DNA from: Stemphylium vesicarium
Lineage: Eukaryota > Ascomycota > Dothideomycetes > Pleosporales > Pleosporaceae
Reading direction: 5' to 3'
NCBI GenBank assembly: GCA_004380135.1
Contig: QXCR01000195.1
Location: 1 to 47,356, forward strand
DNA length: 47,356 bases
In this document: positions 33,776 to 46,133 of the stretch, in pieces
How the letters are laid out: the number at the start of each line of letters is the position of its first letter
Position numbering within the stretch: position 1 is the stretch's first letter
Notes under the pieces: generated by a model
What the model was told of the DNA's origin: nothing
Seen by the model: the letters and a program-made list of their open reading frames with translations, nothing else
Databases searched by the model: none
Position numbers and translations under genes: made by a program

Positions 33776-36116
33776 GGTTGCTGACGTCTGGGTTGATGTT
33801 GGTCGTGGTGGTAGTTGCGGCTGCAGCTGCGGGACGAGGAGAGGAACTGCGAATAGAGCACGGTTAGGTACGCATGAGGTAATGCTAATCCGCTAGCACA
33901 GAGGATCGACTAAATAAATCCCTGTAGCTGGGGTAATCGGGAAGATGGAGGCATTCACGTAGGGCGTCTTTGTTTGATGTAACAAGCCTCAAGAGAGTAC
34001 GAGAGGACGATGTGTTTTGAAAACAAACTTTCTATTGCAAATATTTCGTTCGTCTATGTAACGCCCTGGTGGTATTGCGGCCCTTGTTTCTGGTCGCGTA
34101 GATTCAGTTGGACGGGCGAGATGCCCAATCCCAGCCGCCGATTATTATTCGCCCTCTCGCTGGCCATCACCAACCACTCATTTTCCATTTTGACCCAGTA
34201 CACATTTGTATCTTGGAGTAGTTGCTGGCAATTTGAAGTAGGTGTATCTTTCTGGGCATTTTGAGACTGGCTTCGCGCCAGATGCAACAATGGCTCAATT
34301 CGATGGTCGGCGGTTTCCATGATCCACACAGCAAACGGGCAATGCTGTGTAGAATGAAGTCAGGGAATTACTGTGGTGATCTGTACGGCACTATGGCGGT
34401 CGGTGGTGATCCTATTCTTTGCGCGCAGTCGTGGCGAGGGGTCTACTTGGAAGACCAAGACGCGCAGATTTTGTGGGGGACGAGGAAAAACTGTACACAC
34501 AAGTGTCGCGACAGGTGCGCGCAACATCTCGTGAGCGTGTTGGTGTTGTCAGGTCTCGCGTGAGAGAATACTACAAATAACTCTTTCTCTTTGGTGAACA
34601 TCGAGCAAGAACTCTGTGGAAGTAAATTGACGATTACAAGAAAAGAAGAAAAGATGGATGTGAGATTCGGGTAACTCTCAATCATCGTGAGACGTTTTTG
34701 TCGGGAGCAGGTGCGCAACCATACATCGTGCTTCTAGTCGATCAGCGCCTAGCCCGCACAATTTTGGTGTTGCAGCCCACGCCTTCTAAAATGTCCATTT
34801 CCCCGAAAAATGCGACAACGTCTTCGTGGACGATAGAAATGCCAAGTTATCCCTTGAGGAGCAACGTGAAGGTCTCTGGGAATGTTGGTAGAAGTAGTGC
34901 GTGCGCGTTGCGAATCCGGGACAAAAATCTGTAGCTGAGAGGTGATGATTACGCGACTTGGCGATGTACAGCGGGAGTTGATGCGGCGGTGCTGTCGGGC
35001 TGGTGTTGAAGTCCCTGAAGAAAGAGGCGGGTGTGAGGTTGCGACTGAAGTTGGCGCTTACCGCGTCACGTGCACCAACCATTTGCACGAGGTGGTCTAA
35101 AGCATCCATACATGTACAGATCGATGGGAGGAATAGGCGGCTAAGGAGGTCACATAATTGCGGGCAATCATTCAGGCTTACGGATTCTTTATGGATTCCA
35201 GCTAGAAAGTCAGCTGCAGCAAAAGCAGTCTGTCTCGAGATAGGAAGGAGATAGTGGATGGGCTCCTGCATGGATGCATATGGGAGAGTCTGGACGGCGC
35301 ACTAGGAGTCTAGGACAGCCAACACGCGCTTCTCGCAGGCTATCGAAGTCGCATGGCTGCGCTTGATGGGAAAATGACCTGCACGGAGAGCAGTCGCTGA
35401 TTGCGGTGATTTGCTCGGTGAGTTTGGTAGAGTAAAGGGAGCGGCTAGGAGAAGACAGTTTGGTGGTAGAGTTGAGAAGGTTGAGCGACTTGAAACCTAG
35501 AGCGATCTGAGAGTTGATGCGATGAGACGGGCGAATGGTGGATGATTGGGCGGCGATGACGGAAGGAGATGCCAAAGATAGAGTGAGGGGGAGCGGCAAC
35601 ATGTAGTATGGCAACTGGCAAGACGGGTGAAACGGAGACTCAGGCCAGTGAAGGCGATAGTGCAGCTTGGTGGAAGGATTGGGGGTTGTGTCTAGACTAG
35701 CGTAGGGCCCGGGATAGTGGCCAGTCGCCCCGCAACGTCAGGACTGGCCGCATCTTTTGGACGGACCGTTGGAGGGCTTCTGGAATTCTGGGTCAGGGTC
35801 GTGCCTGATGTATTGACACGCGTTGGCTCCCTCCAGCTCTCCTACCGCCGCGCGCCCGCCCACAATTGCGAAACCTCGCTGCTGTCCTGATCTCCCCTTC
35901 CCCCCCCCCCCCCCCTGAATATCACCATCGTGCCAGGTGCCCTCATAAATCCCGCCGTTGCTTAGGTTTCGCCGCGTGCTGATCGCTGCCCTCATCCCGG
36001 TACTGTCTTGCGTGCATGCGCAATCCGTATCCCTGCACACGGCCCAGCACTTGTTATCACCATCTGCCGCATCCCCACCTCGTCATTCTGCTTTCCTCCC
36101 TCACACCACCGCAGCC
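33776..36116. other. 2.3-kb region with only weak ORFs
   Basis: No gene is recognised. Weak candidates on the - strand: an 89-codon ORF from about 34320 (METADHRIEPLLHLAR...) and two neighbouring frames at 35601-35210 and 35271-34786. The first of these begins Leu/Ser/Arg-rich like a mitochondrial presequence (MLPLPLTLSLASPSVIAAQ... SRSLYSTKL) and the second holds HYLLPISRQTAFAAADFLAG; they might be exons of one gene with stop near 34786-34980, but no convincing splice pair or family emerged. A run of 16 C lies at 35900-35915. The right end is the promoter of the BAR gene. Confidence 0.35.
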
Positions 36117-37665
36117 ATGAACGTTACCAAGAAATTCGACCGCTTCAAGCAATGGACCAACGAGAAGATGGGCGCCGAGGCCCGGACTGGCCTGTCCGAC
36201 GAGTTCAAGGCACTCGAACTGGAGATGAACTTGCGTCATGAGGGTATGCACCATTCCCAGCCCTACACCAGCTTTTCAAGTATGCATGCTGACGATTCTC
36301 ACAGGCATGGACAAGATGCAGGCCGCCATGGCCGTCTATGTCAAGTCACTGTCCAAGCGCGCAGAGGGCGCCGACAAGGAGAAGCAGCTTCCAGGTGGCC
36401 ATTTGGGTTCCTCCATGGTGACACATGGCGAGGACTTTGAGCCCGATTCTGAATTCGGCAACTGCTTGTCATGTACGTCGTCACATGAATTGCACCATTA
36501 CACACTATTCTAACTACCAACAGCCCTGGGCCGAGCAAACGAGCGTCTGGCTAGAGTACAGGAGACATATGTACAAAGTGCCACCTCAACATGGCTCGAG
36601 GGCCTTGAGCGCTCCCTGATCCAAATGAAGGAGTACCAGGTATGCTCTCACCTTAACCACCGCAGCCTTGATTGTCAAAGCTAATTGTCCAGGCCACTCG
36701 CAAGAAGCTCGAAACCCGCCGTCTAGCCTACGACACCTCCCTCGCCAAGATGCAAAAGACCAAAAAGGAGGACTTCCGCATGGAAGAGGAGCTACGCGCC
36801 CAAAAGGCCAAATACGAGGAGACGAGCGAAGAAGTCTTTCGGAGGATGCAGGACATCAAGGAGTCTGAAGTCGACATGGTGCAAGACCTCACATCCTTCC
36901 TCGAGGCCGAATTGAGCTACTACGACCGCTGTCGCGAGATACTGCTCAATGTCAAGCGAGAGTGGCCGGTCCGGTAAGCAAATACTGATCAGCGTAAGAC
37001 CTAATCAAAAAGCTGACGTACCACGCAGGGACACCAGGACCACGCCTACCCGTCCCGCGCGCTCCCGATCCAACACTGCCCACGGATACGCCGACCGCTT
37101 CAATCCGGTTGAGGAAGAGCCCGAGCCCGAACCCGCGCGCATGACGATTCCAAAGTTGACAACGCAGCGAAGCCGCTCACCGGGTCCCAGCGGGTCTCCA
37201 AGTGGCTACGGTAGCGCTTTACGCCCCTCTATTTCCCGCACTTCGACCTACGATGAATCCAATAGCTACCGCGACGACTCACCAGCCCGCAAATTATCCC
37301 GTGTCCCTACCGATTCCTCCGTCATATCCTCCGGCCGTACCAACCTGCGCCCTGTCCGCCAGGCCAGCGCAGGCCAACAGAACGCGAATGCCTTTTCAGA
37401 CGACTACGAAGACGACTACTCAAACGGTAATGGCTACAGGCGAGAGAGGTCGCCGCCAAGTCCTGATACAGCATCTTCTGTAGGCAGTGCACGCGGTAGC
37501 GCCATTTCTCGAGCAGCCAGCTGGACAGCGAACTCGGAACAGGCTGCCAATGGAGGCAAAAAGGCTCCTCCGCCACCACCGCCTTCGAGGGCGAAGAAGC
37601 CGCCGCCACCACCCCCGCCAATGAAGCGAAGTGCGTTGAGTGAATCTCAAGTAGCACGCTACTAG
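36117..37665 (+). CDS. BAR-domain protein with proline-rich C-terminus
   Basis: Exons 36117-36243, 36305-36472, 36524-36639, 36693-36973 and 37029-37665 (introns 51-61 nt, phases consistent) give 442 residues. Residues 1-231 are a helical coiled-coil BAR domain: FDRFKQWTNEKMGAEARTGLSDEFKALELEM, LGRANERLARVQETYVQSATSTWLEGL, KKLETRRLAYDTSLAKMQKTKKED, and DLTSFLEAELSYYDRCREIL near its end. BAR dimers sense or form curved membranes in endocytosis and vesicle traffic. The remaining ~210 residues are disordered, Ser/Arg-rich, and close with two polyproline blocks (APPPPPPSRAKKPPPPPPPMK), likely SH3 or profilin ligands, with no SH3 domain of its own. Endophilin-like fungal BAR proteins have this layout. 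Confidence 0.88.
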
Positions 37666-38769
37666 CTTTGCTGTCACCTTTCTGCTTCTTTCCCCTTCTT
37701 TTTCCTCTTTTCTGGTGTGTTGGCTGACGAGTACGTGACCTTTGTAGAGCTCATGTCTTCTTCTGTCAGAGTGACTACGTGGTGAATCGCGGGGGTGGTT
37801 GTGTTGTTTCCTGACCCAGGGTGTTACGTTGGGTCTTACCGCTACTTTGGTTGGGAAACGTCATCGATGAAGAAGAAGAAAAAACGCATATCTTAGCGTC
37901 TCTCTGCATCATCTCCTTTGGACTGCAGCGCTGTCTCCCTCTCCCGGGCGCTCTACAGGCGTAGTTGATAGCTTTCTTCCGTGTATTTCCTACAGTGCTC
38001 TAGACTCGGCGGCGTTCAAAGGGCGTAAGAACTTGATCACTTTTCGCCATGCCAAATCCAAACCATCTTGAAATTAGAAAAGACCTGTACTTCATATGCT
38101 TGTCAGACTGCATGCACACTTGTCTCCGTCCAACATTAGTCAAGTAATGACAAGGCGGAAACACTGTCCACTGACTGTGCTACTGAAGATGAGCTTTGCC
38201 GATTGTGCGAAGACAACGATAACGGATTGACCTGAATCTGAGGCTCCCCCTCTCTCGGTAATTACGCACATCATTAAGGTTTGCTATATCCGGAATACGA
38301 ACCGAGAACCGAAAAGCTTTGATACCATATTGTCGATACGATACGAAATAAGAAAGTGGGGAATGGCGAACGAGTGAGTTCGTATTGCTATTTTTATGGG
38401 AGTCGGGCGGATGGGTATGAACACGAAGCCAGACGAAAAGAGGGGGTTAAACTTGCGAACATGCATCTCTAACAAGTCAAAGTCGAAAATCAAAGTCGAG
38501 GTCAAAGTCATTGAACTATAAAATAACTGGATGGTAAGGTTGTATACGCGGAATTTGGAATTTGCGGTTATGAGTTGGCGCATTCGTATATCGTATACAA
38601 AGGGTACATGTAACAGCACAGCACAGCCAGGCTTTATCTTCTCGCCTCGCCTCCCGTATATCTCATCTTTCAGTCGTCTTTTTTTTTTTAAAAAAAAATA
38701 AAATAAAACCCCCCCTCTATCCATTCTCACACAGTATGCGCGTGTAGACGCTGGTATACGAAAACACGT
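37666..38769. other. Intergenic region between convergent genes, with a small tandem repeat
   Basis: 3' flanks of the BAR gene and the large zinc-cluster gene. It contains three imperfect copies of a 12-base TCAAAGTCGA unit (38477-38510), an A/T homopolymer patch (about 38679-38707) and a 148-codon AT-rich - strand ORF (38730-38284) that looks like chance. No gene recognised. Confidence 0.45.
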
Positions 38770-41509
38770 TTACTGCTCGTATTTCTGCTGTTGCTGTTGT
38801 TGTTGGGGTGGGAAATTCCAATTTTCCTGTTCACACATACCATTAGCAAGTGCAACTCCGACTTCAGCAACAAGCACCACCACCACTACCACCACCACTT
38901 TCAAGCACGACACGACAAGGCCATTGAAAGGAAAGTAAAGGAAAGGAAAGGAAAAGGAGAAAAACTCACCCATTGCTGTAATCCCCCATTCGGACTCGTA
39001 GTCCCAAATTCCGCCACATGACCCCCCGTATCCACGGGCACGAAAATAGCACCCGTGTCCTGTGCGCCGCCACCGCCCATGCCAGCCCAGACGTCAAAGT
39101 CGTCGTTTGCCCCGCCGCCGCCGCCGCCACTGCTTCCGCCTCCACCACCGTTCAGACTACCGAGGATACTGTCAAAATCGACATTTAGTCCATCGAGCGT
39201 GCCGGTTGTAGGTGTTCTTTGTAACTGGCTGTGGATATTCGATTGACTGGGCGTATGCTGCTGCTGCTGCTGCTGCTGCTGCGATTGCGTCCCAAAGCCC
39301 GGACTAGTCACCGACCCACCGAACGACGGCAACGGCTGCAGAGTAGGATGTTGCTGGGGCGCAATCTGTTGTCTTTTCTTGTTAAAACCTTTCATTACGT
39401 AAAAGGCTTCTAGATTCTCCTTTACAGTGAAGAGGAGATCGGAACAGCGCTCTCGCACCCCAACGCCGTAGCAGTGGCCGAAGATGTGGTCGATGATGGT
39501 AGCCATGCGCTCTTTGCGCGGCAGATCTGGTGTGCGGTAGAGTTCGGTGAGAAGGAGTAGTACTGCGTGGTATTGTTGGTAGGTGGTCGAGTACCATGCC
39601 CATGCTGAGAGCGATGGTAGCGTGTCGAGCGTCGCCCCGATTTCTAGTGTTGTGAGTGCGGCGGTGAGGAGGACGTCGCGGAGCCGGTTTTCGGACTCGG
39701 AGCGTGGTTGCAGCGAGGTTTGTGGAAGGTGTCGGTATAGCAGCATTGAGTCGCAGCGTGACATTAGGAGCGTGGCGACGAGACCCGCGTATCGTTGGAT
39801 CGGTACGTTGGCATCGAGATATTGTAGGTATTTGGATTGGATCTGCCGTTTCTTTGCTTCTACCCGCGCGCGGAGGTCGTGGAGAGTGATATGCTTGCGG
39901 TCCATTTCGATTCTGCCGCGGAAGATGAGGCGATGGATCTCATTGCATTCGTACCTTATCAGTGATAGTGTCACGTCGGACCATCCGTTCCTCGAAGTGG
40001 GGTGTTGCTGCCAACTGGAGCTGCCGAATTCAAAAACATCGTCATCGACATTCAGCGGAAGAGCAATGTCAAAGTCGTCTGCTCGGATGGACGGATGAGG
40101 TCCTTGAGCCTCCGCTGTTTTAAAGTCGAGGAAACATATCTGGTACCATAGTAGAGATCGAACATGTCGCTGCAGAGGTGTCAGGCTGTTAGCTGAGCTA
40201 TGGCTCAGGCGGTGAATGCCTATGCACTGAGCCAGGCGGACTAGGGCACCAACTACGACGGACGTCGCTCGGGAAATCTGCGCTCGACAAAGGGGTATCT
40301 ATTTCGTTAGTTGATATCATGATTCGACCCAAGTACCAACATACCAAGTAGATGGTCAGAGCTTGCAAAGTGCGTATGTTGGACGTCTTCGCCCAATTAG
40401 CGCGAAGCAACGCTCTTTCGGTCGCTTTTTGAAGCCTCAGAAACAAGTCCTCTTTCGTGATTCCAAACTGCGACTTGGCCTGTAGGGGTGATACGGACGC
40501 AGATGCAGCCATGCATACTGCCAAGATCAAGGCGGTGCAAGAATTCTGGTTCGGGTTTCCAATCTCAAGATTCATCCAGAAGCGTTCAAATAGCCGCTTA
40601 AAGGACGGGAGATGCAGAACATGCGCGAGCGGGCTGACGGCTTCGGCATACCGATGAAACAGGGCCTCTGCTTCCATCTTGGTGGGGAGCTGGGGAGGAT
40701 CCACCTCGTCGCTCTGACGGAGGGACAGCGAGCCACCCAACAGCAGATTCAAAGAAGGCGCCAATGATGGCATTTGCTCCGCTGATAGCAGCCCAGATGA
40801 TTGTGTTGTCCTTTGGCCTGCGACAGACGAAGACGGGGTGAAGCTCTCAGACAAAAGCTTGCCGAGCTACACGACATTTCAGTTTGCGTTCAAAAGGCAG
40901 TGCGAATGCCCGACAAAGACATGTAGATGGGGCAGACAGTACCTCTTCGGCGTATTGAGGGCGGAAGAATCCAGTGACATTTTCACAGATAATCATCCTC
41001 CCGATCCGGATGGTGAGATCGGTCGCGATCTGGTCCTCGTCGTCATTTTCATCCTCGTACACATCGTCCTGCGTCTCCTCGGGCTCAGCGGGCAGCCTCT
41101 CCCAGGCATCCGTTTCGGGCTCGACATCTTGCTGATAAGCTTCCCACTCGTAGTCTCGAGGCGGGGTCCCAGGCGTGGTGGTGTCGACAGAATTCGCGTT
41201 ATCATAGCCATCCGCCACGCTGGCGCTACTCTGTGTGCGCACGGGGAGGTTCTTGGTCCAATCCGGAATAGTGATGCCGCTGCCACTCTTGCTCTGAGCG
41301 CGCTCCCTCTGCTCCCTCTCTTTCTTTCGCGCGGCGCTCTCAGGAACGGTGATGAAGACGCATTCGCGGCCAAAGGCTGTGCAATTCTGGCAAGGATGGG
41401 TTTTGGAACATCGCGACTTACGCGTGCGACACTCGACACACGAGTTGATGGGGCGTGGATTTCTCCGGCGGACCACACGAGACTGCAAGACCTGTCCTTG
41501 TTCTGGCAT
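38770..41509 (-). CDS. Large Zn2Cys6 transcription factor with fungal-specific TF domain
   Basis: Exons 41509-40943, 40866-40345, 40298-38970 and 38826-38770 give 824 residues. The zinc cluster is at residues 24-50 (INSCVECRTRKSRCSKTHPCQNC, C-x2-C-x6-C-x5-C-x2-C-x6-C). An acidic region follows, then the fungal TF domain (about 240-560): EALFHRYAEAVSPLAHVLHLPSFKRLFE, IRTLQALTIYL, RLAQCIGIHR, LTPLQRHVRSLLWYQICFLD. The C-terminus is low complexity with a Q8 run and Gly runs. Intron 3 is 143 nt and is itself simple sequence (CCTTT and GGTGGT repeats); splicing it out adds the closing ENWNFPPQ7KYEQ. Nuclear DNA-binding regulator; targets unknown. The TF domain resembles those of bikaverin/cutinase-type regulators only generally. 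Confidence 0.88.
39258..39281 (-). repeat. CAG repeat encoding eight glutamines
   Basis: A pure CTG run on the + strand (read as CAG on the coding strand) within the zinc-cluster gene, followed by Gln/Pro-rich and Gly-rich sequence. Confidence 0.85.
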
Positions 41510-42070
41510 GTCTCACGATCGTCATGTTTGCGCCATGGGGTCAGAAGTGGGAGGGTGGCTGAGGTGGTGGAGAAGAGCAATCGGAAGTCGGCCCGTAGGG
41601 AACCCCGGTGTCTTTAACACTTGTTGATGATGATGCACGTGTTCAGCCTTGTCGGACCAAGGCCCTCTTGGCTGCGAGCGGGTTAGAGCAGACTTTTCGC
41701 CGCCTTCGGAGTCATGCAGGTACCAGCCCAACAATTGATTGCGACGACTCGAAGCCCATACGCCGGCGCTGTTATACTGGGTCGGCTTAGGCCATATTGG
41801 ATTGTCTGCTAGTGCCCTGCATGGCGAGTCGTCCTCGCGAGGCCGGAATAGTCCTAATGCGGGGCCGGCAGCATCAGGCAAACATCGACGATGAAGACCT
41901 TTATTACAAACGTCGAGAACTTCTATCGACCTATACACTATCAAGACCCTGCATGTAGCAGCCATCCGTCTCAACGCCAAACACCGTAACCTTGCTTGCG
42001 CGGCCCAATCGAACTGCTCTCTATATCGCGCAAGCTTGGCAAGCATGTCATCGCGGGGGACATGTGAGGA
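41510..42070. other. Promoter of the zinc-cluster gene and 3' flank of VPS45
   Basis: A 561-bp spacer between two - strand genes. ORFs here overlap poorly coding sequence and resemble nothing; no specific site identified. Confidence 0.4.
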
Positions 42071-44009
42071 CTATCTGCCCACTTCGCGCTTCAGCCGCGC
42101 CGCAGCTGAGGTGGCGGGCGGCTCGGGCCAGGAATCGACGGCATCTTCGACTTCTTCCAAGAAAGAAGTGCTGTTATGCACCGTAGTGCCCCCAAGTACG
42201 ACGCGAATGCCTGGCGAGCTTGCATTCACTTGCGCGACCATCTTGGCTTCCTCGTACGTCGCACCGCCAACTATGAAGACGATGATGTCCTGAGGTTTGT
42301 CCTTTGTCGATCCACCACCCTCTACGAATGGGTACATTTGCTGGCTCAAGCGGCCCTTGATCATATCTTGTAGTGTAGCTTCTAAACGGGGCGAATGTTG
42401 CGTATACACGTTTTCTACGCCTTTTAGGCCCTTTAGTCGGTCTCGCGCACCGCCGAAGAAGGAACCTGGCTGGAACAGATCTGGCACTCCTCCTGCGCCG
42501 GTTGTGGCTTGTAGCGAGTCGTGATAGGTGAGGAGCTTTGTGATGAGATTGATGCGATGTCGTGACAGGCCGCCAGCAACAGCAAGCAAATCAAGTAGCA
42601 TAGCAGTCGAGTTGGAAGATGTCTTGGAGTAGCGTAGGGCGTAGATTGCGACAAGCCGAAGTTTGTTGTTGGCCGGCACCTTTGGATCCTGAATGAGCCT
42701 TTGCAATGACTTGACGTCGTTGGAGTGGTTATCTGTGCATGCTAGGCTTTGTTCGAGCTCACTTATATCCAGCAGACTCTCCTCGCCGACTCGCCTGCTC
42801 AGCTCGCCGACAAGCGTGACGTGTTTTGTGACATTACCAGAGAGCTTGCGGAACTCTGGAAAGTCTTCGATGAAGCGCTTCATGTCCGCGATCGAGTCGA
42901 GCTTTTGCGAGCCTTGCTGTTTTGACGCAAACTGCTCGACATACTCTTTTGCATTCTGTCCCAAGTCGCCAAAGTTGAGGTACATGTTCTTCTTGAAGAA
43001 CGGGTCCTGGTCTTGCGACAAGACAATCTCCTTGAGCTCAGGTCGTATCTCAGGCACGTCGCGTAGATCCACCCTTCCGTTGTGTATCCCGAGCAACTCG
43101 TGGACCATGGCCTGATACGTCCATTGTGTCAGCAGCGGTGTGACTGGGTCGTCCCTGCGATCGACTATTAGGAGGATCGGCGGTGTGTCTGTCTTGCGGA
43201 AATCGAACAGCTGGTCCTCCTGCGTCATGTGGTACCGAACCTCGGTCGCCAGCTTCTTTACCAGTAGACTGTTCTTCTGGTAGCGGATCAAGGGCTTCTT
43301 CTTCAGCGACAGAAGCAGCGCCATGACGGCCTCTGTCGACCTCTGCAGCGCATCCTGATTCCAAGCATCTGGGCTCGTGCTCCATATTCGGTGGTCTGGG
43401 AAGCCGAGGTTGAGGGACATGAGGTCGGGGTTGATTACGAGGAAGTCGGCGAAGTACTCTTGGATGGCGCGCACAACCTCGTGGTCGTCTGCTTCAGCGA
43501 GGCGCTCCAGCGAGGATTTCTTGATGATGTTGCTAAAGTCTGGCATTATCAGCGGAGAGTTTGACCCCCGTGCCTGCACCCATGGACGTACATATGTTGT
43601 ATTCGCCGTACTTGGGCTCTCGTAACTCTTCAATCAGGCCCTGGATCGACTCTGGTGAGGGCCGCACAAAGCACAAGCACCGAAGATGTCGCATCTTCTC
43701 CCGCTTCTGGTTGTCCAGACGGCTACCACACCATTAGCCATGTATCGCGTCATGGGTCGCAAGGGAGCGGTACTCGGTGAGGTAGACTTCATGGTTGAGG
43801 AGGGCAGATTGCGTCGTCGCCGTGGAAACTATCGACACCTATAGAGTATCAGGAACTAGCATGCAGCCATCTGGTAGAGTAGACAAACCCACAGTCTCGT
43901 TGTCGAGTAGGAGGATCTTCATCTTGGCCGCGGAGGTGCCAGTCGCAGCAGTGTCCCCGACCGACACCATCTTGGTGATGTAGCCGGAAACGGCCTGAAT
44001 AATGTCCAT
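42071..44009 (-). CDS. VPS45: Vacuolar protein sorting-associated protein 45 (Sec1/Munc18 family)
   Basis: Exons 44009-43893, 43838-43774, 43722-43592 and 43539-42071 (introns 51-54 nt) give 593 residues, the normal SM-protein length. The N-terminus MDIIQAVSGYITKMV ... KMKILLLDNETVSIVSTATTQSALLNHEVYLTDRLD is characteristic of Vps45, followed by MRHLRCLCFVRPSP, EPKYGEYNIYFSNIIKKSSLERLAEADDHEVV, LLIVDRRDDPVTPLLTQWTYQAMVHELLGI, and the C-terminal IIVFIVGGATYEEAKMVAQVN ... RVVLGGTTVHNSTSFLEEV. Vps45 binds the syntaxin Tlg2/Tlg1-type SNAREs and promotes fusion of Golgi-derived vesicles with endosomes. The last intron acceptor is the CAG at 43542-43540, not the nearby TTTAG, because only this restores IYFSN. 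Confidence 0.95.
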
Positions 44010-44618
44010 GGTCACGGGAATGCTTTCTTGGGGCTATTCAAAGCTTCAAGTTGCAATGCGGCGTTGTCGTGTTGCGAGCTCCTCCATGGCGACGCGGTCG
44101 TGGGATGAGCTAGGACGTGGCTCAAGCGCGACCGCAGTACACGTCGCTTGCCATGGTCCGCCAAGGTTGCCTTCACCCCCGAAAACATAGGAATGTTCTT
44201 CAATCCAAGAAAAGTGATATCACTAGAGATGATGCCATCTTCTTGCTCTAGACTACTGCCTTGGTGATGCCTACGAAATAGGCTTCCGGAATCCAGCAAA
44301 CAGCCTGAGCCCCCGCGTGCGGGGCATCTCACTACGCATTCATCTCAACAATTCTTTATAAGCATATTCGAGCCATAGTCATCGCATGAAGGGTAAATCT
44401 CATAGCCGGTGCCTATTTGCATACGGAGGCGGCTTTTCAATTACTAACTTGATGTCAGCGGATAAGACATTTGGAGCAACGACACATCTGTGACGTCGTT
44501 CCTGCTAGCTGTGGAGCTATAAGTCCACTGTGACATCCAGGCATCAACGCTATTGCGATTCCATCTTCATTTTCTTTAGCGTCTCAAACTTACAGCATCA
44601 GCACTGATACTACACACA
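44010..44618. promoter_or_regulatory. Divergent promoter between VPS45 and the epimerase-like gene
   Basis: A 609-bp spacer with no ORF of note. Near 44585-44618 a CA/CT-rich leader precedes the + strand start. No specific operator identified. Confidence 0.4.
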
Positions 44619-45731
44619 ATGCCAAAGCTCTTCATGTAGTTCCCACTCGCGTATCTGATCGAGTTCGACAACTAACTAGTCATCAGCACCGGCGCGACGG
44701 GCTACATCGGAGGCGACGTCCTCTATGCTGTTACAAACACCTATCCAGATCTTGAGGTGACTGCGCTCGTACGAAACAGCGACAAGGGCGCCAAAGTCGC
44801 AGTCCAGTATCCTAAGATCCGCCTCGTCTACGGCACGCTTGACAGCACTGAGCTCCTCACCACCGAAGCTTCCAATGCTGACATAGTTCTCCACTGCGCC
44901 GATTGCGATCATGTAGCATCTGCCGATGCACTCGTAGCGGGCCTGGCCAAGAGTGGACGAAAGTCCTATCTCATCCACACTTCTGGAACTGGCGTGCTTT
45001 CATTCGAAGACTTTGAGAGCAACACTTATGGCATCAAGCGAGAAAAGGTTTACGATGACTGGGACGGCATTGGAGAAGTCACTTCGATTCCAGACGTCGC
45101 ACTGCACCGCAACGTCGACAAGATCATTCTTGGCTCCAACGAGGCGTCTGCAGGCAATATCCAATCCGCCATTGTCTGCCCACCATGCATCTATGGACCT
45201 GGTCGAGGCCCCGACAACCAGCGCAGTGTGCAGGTTTACGACATGACCAAGTCGACCTTGAAGCGCATGAAGGGCTACGTTGTTGGAGAAGGTCTCAACC
45301 TGTGGACCCAGGTGCACGTCCAGGATCTCAGCGAAGTATTCCTCGCCCTTGTAACAGCGGCCCTATCACCCGACGGCGGTAAGGCGACCTGGAACAAGGA
45401 AGGATACTACTTTGCGGAGAGCGGCGACTTCTGCTGGGGCGATATCGGTCGCAAAATTTCAGAAATCGCGTTCAAGAACAAGCTCATCAACCACGAGGGA
45501 GTTGACAACGTCAGCAAAGAGGAGGCGGATGAGATGAGACCGTTCGGCAGCTACCTCTGGGGTACCAACTCGCGTTGCAAGGCTATTCGCGCCAATAAGC
45601 TGCTCGGTTGGAAACCCAAGCAGAAGAGCGTGTTTGACCTGCTGCCAGAGATCGTTGATGAGGAGGCGAAGATGCTGGGACGCATCAGGCAGCACGCCGA
45701 AGAAGCTGAGAAGGGGCGAATTTTGAAGTAG
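44619..45731 (+). CDS. NAD(P)-dependent epimerase/dehydratase-like protein (extended SDR)
   Basis: A 17-nt first exon (44619-44635, MPKLFI) joins 44687-45731 across a 51-nt intron (GTAGTT...CTAAC...CAG), giving 353 residues. Without the intron the start would hit an immediate stop, so the tiny exon is needed to complete the Rossmann motif FITGATGYIGG (residues 5-15). Further features: ADIVLHCADCDHVASADALVAGL, HTSGTGVLSF, CPPCIYGPGRG and VHVQDLSEVFLALV, all typical of fungal NAD-binding epimerase/NmrA-like oxidoreductases. The catalytic Tyr/Lys pair is not in a clean YxxxK (NTYGIKREK), so activity is uncertain. Cytosolic, substrate unknown. Confidence 0.86.
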
Positions 45732-46133
45732 GTTGAGAAGACGGTACCTCGCGAAGAGTGACAAATTAGTTCTCGTATCAAAAATGTATCCGGTTCGCAC
45801 CAAACCGCTCTCAACGTGATTAGTCGCCAAGTGAGAGTGCACGTAGAGGTACGATTTCCGACACCACCGATAGTGTGTTATGGAAATTTCCCCGGGATGT
45901 CGGGAACATGTACGAGTCAATGCAGATATCTTGTACTGTATATATTCGCACAGCCTAGCGTCCTCGGTTTCGCGTTGTTGCTCCTCACCACGAACTCATG
46001 AGCCTCGGCAAACTAATCAACCTTTACGTCATCCACCCCAACCTCAACATTCATCTCTGTTGTTGTTCAAAGCCAGATGACTGTCTCATCACAGCCCTCT
46101 AACCAGATACTGTTTCCAAGACACTGATCCAAG
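45732..46133. other. Intergenic spacer
   Basis: 3' flank of the epimerase-like gene and promoter of the next + strand gene. Nothing specific seen. Confidence 0.4.

Noticed and set aside
35900..35915. C16 homopolymer as possible assembly gap or regulatory site
   Set aside because: Sequence continues normally on both sides; simple homopolymer without further evidence.
38284..38730. 148-codon - strand ORF
   Set aside because: AT-rich, repeats of TCAAAGTC translate into no known pattern; lies in the 3' flank of two convergent genes.
40838..41617. 259-codon + strand ORF opposite the large zinc-cluster gene
   Set aside because: Shadow of the zinc-cluster and acidic-region exon, with no family resemblance.
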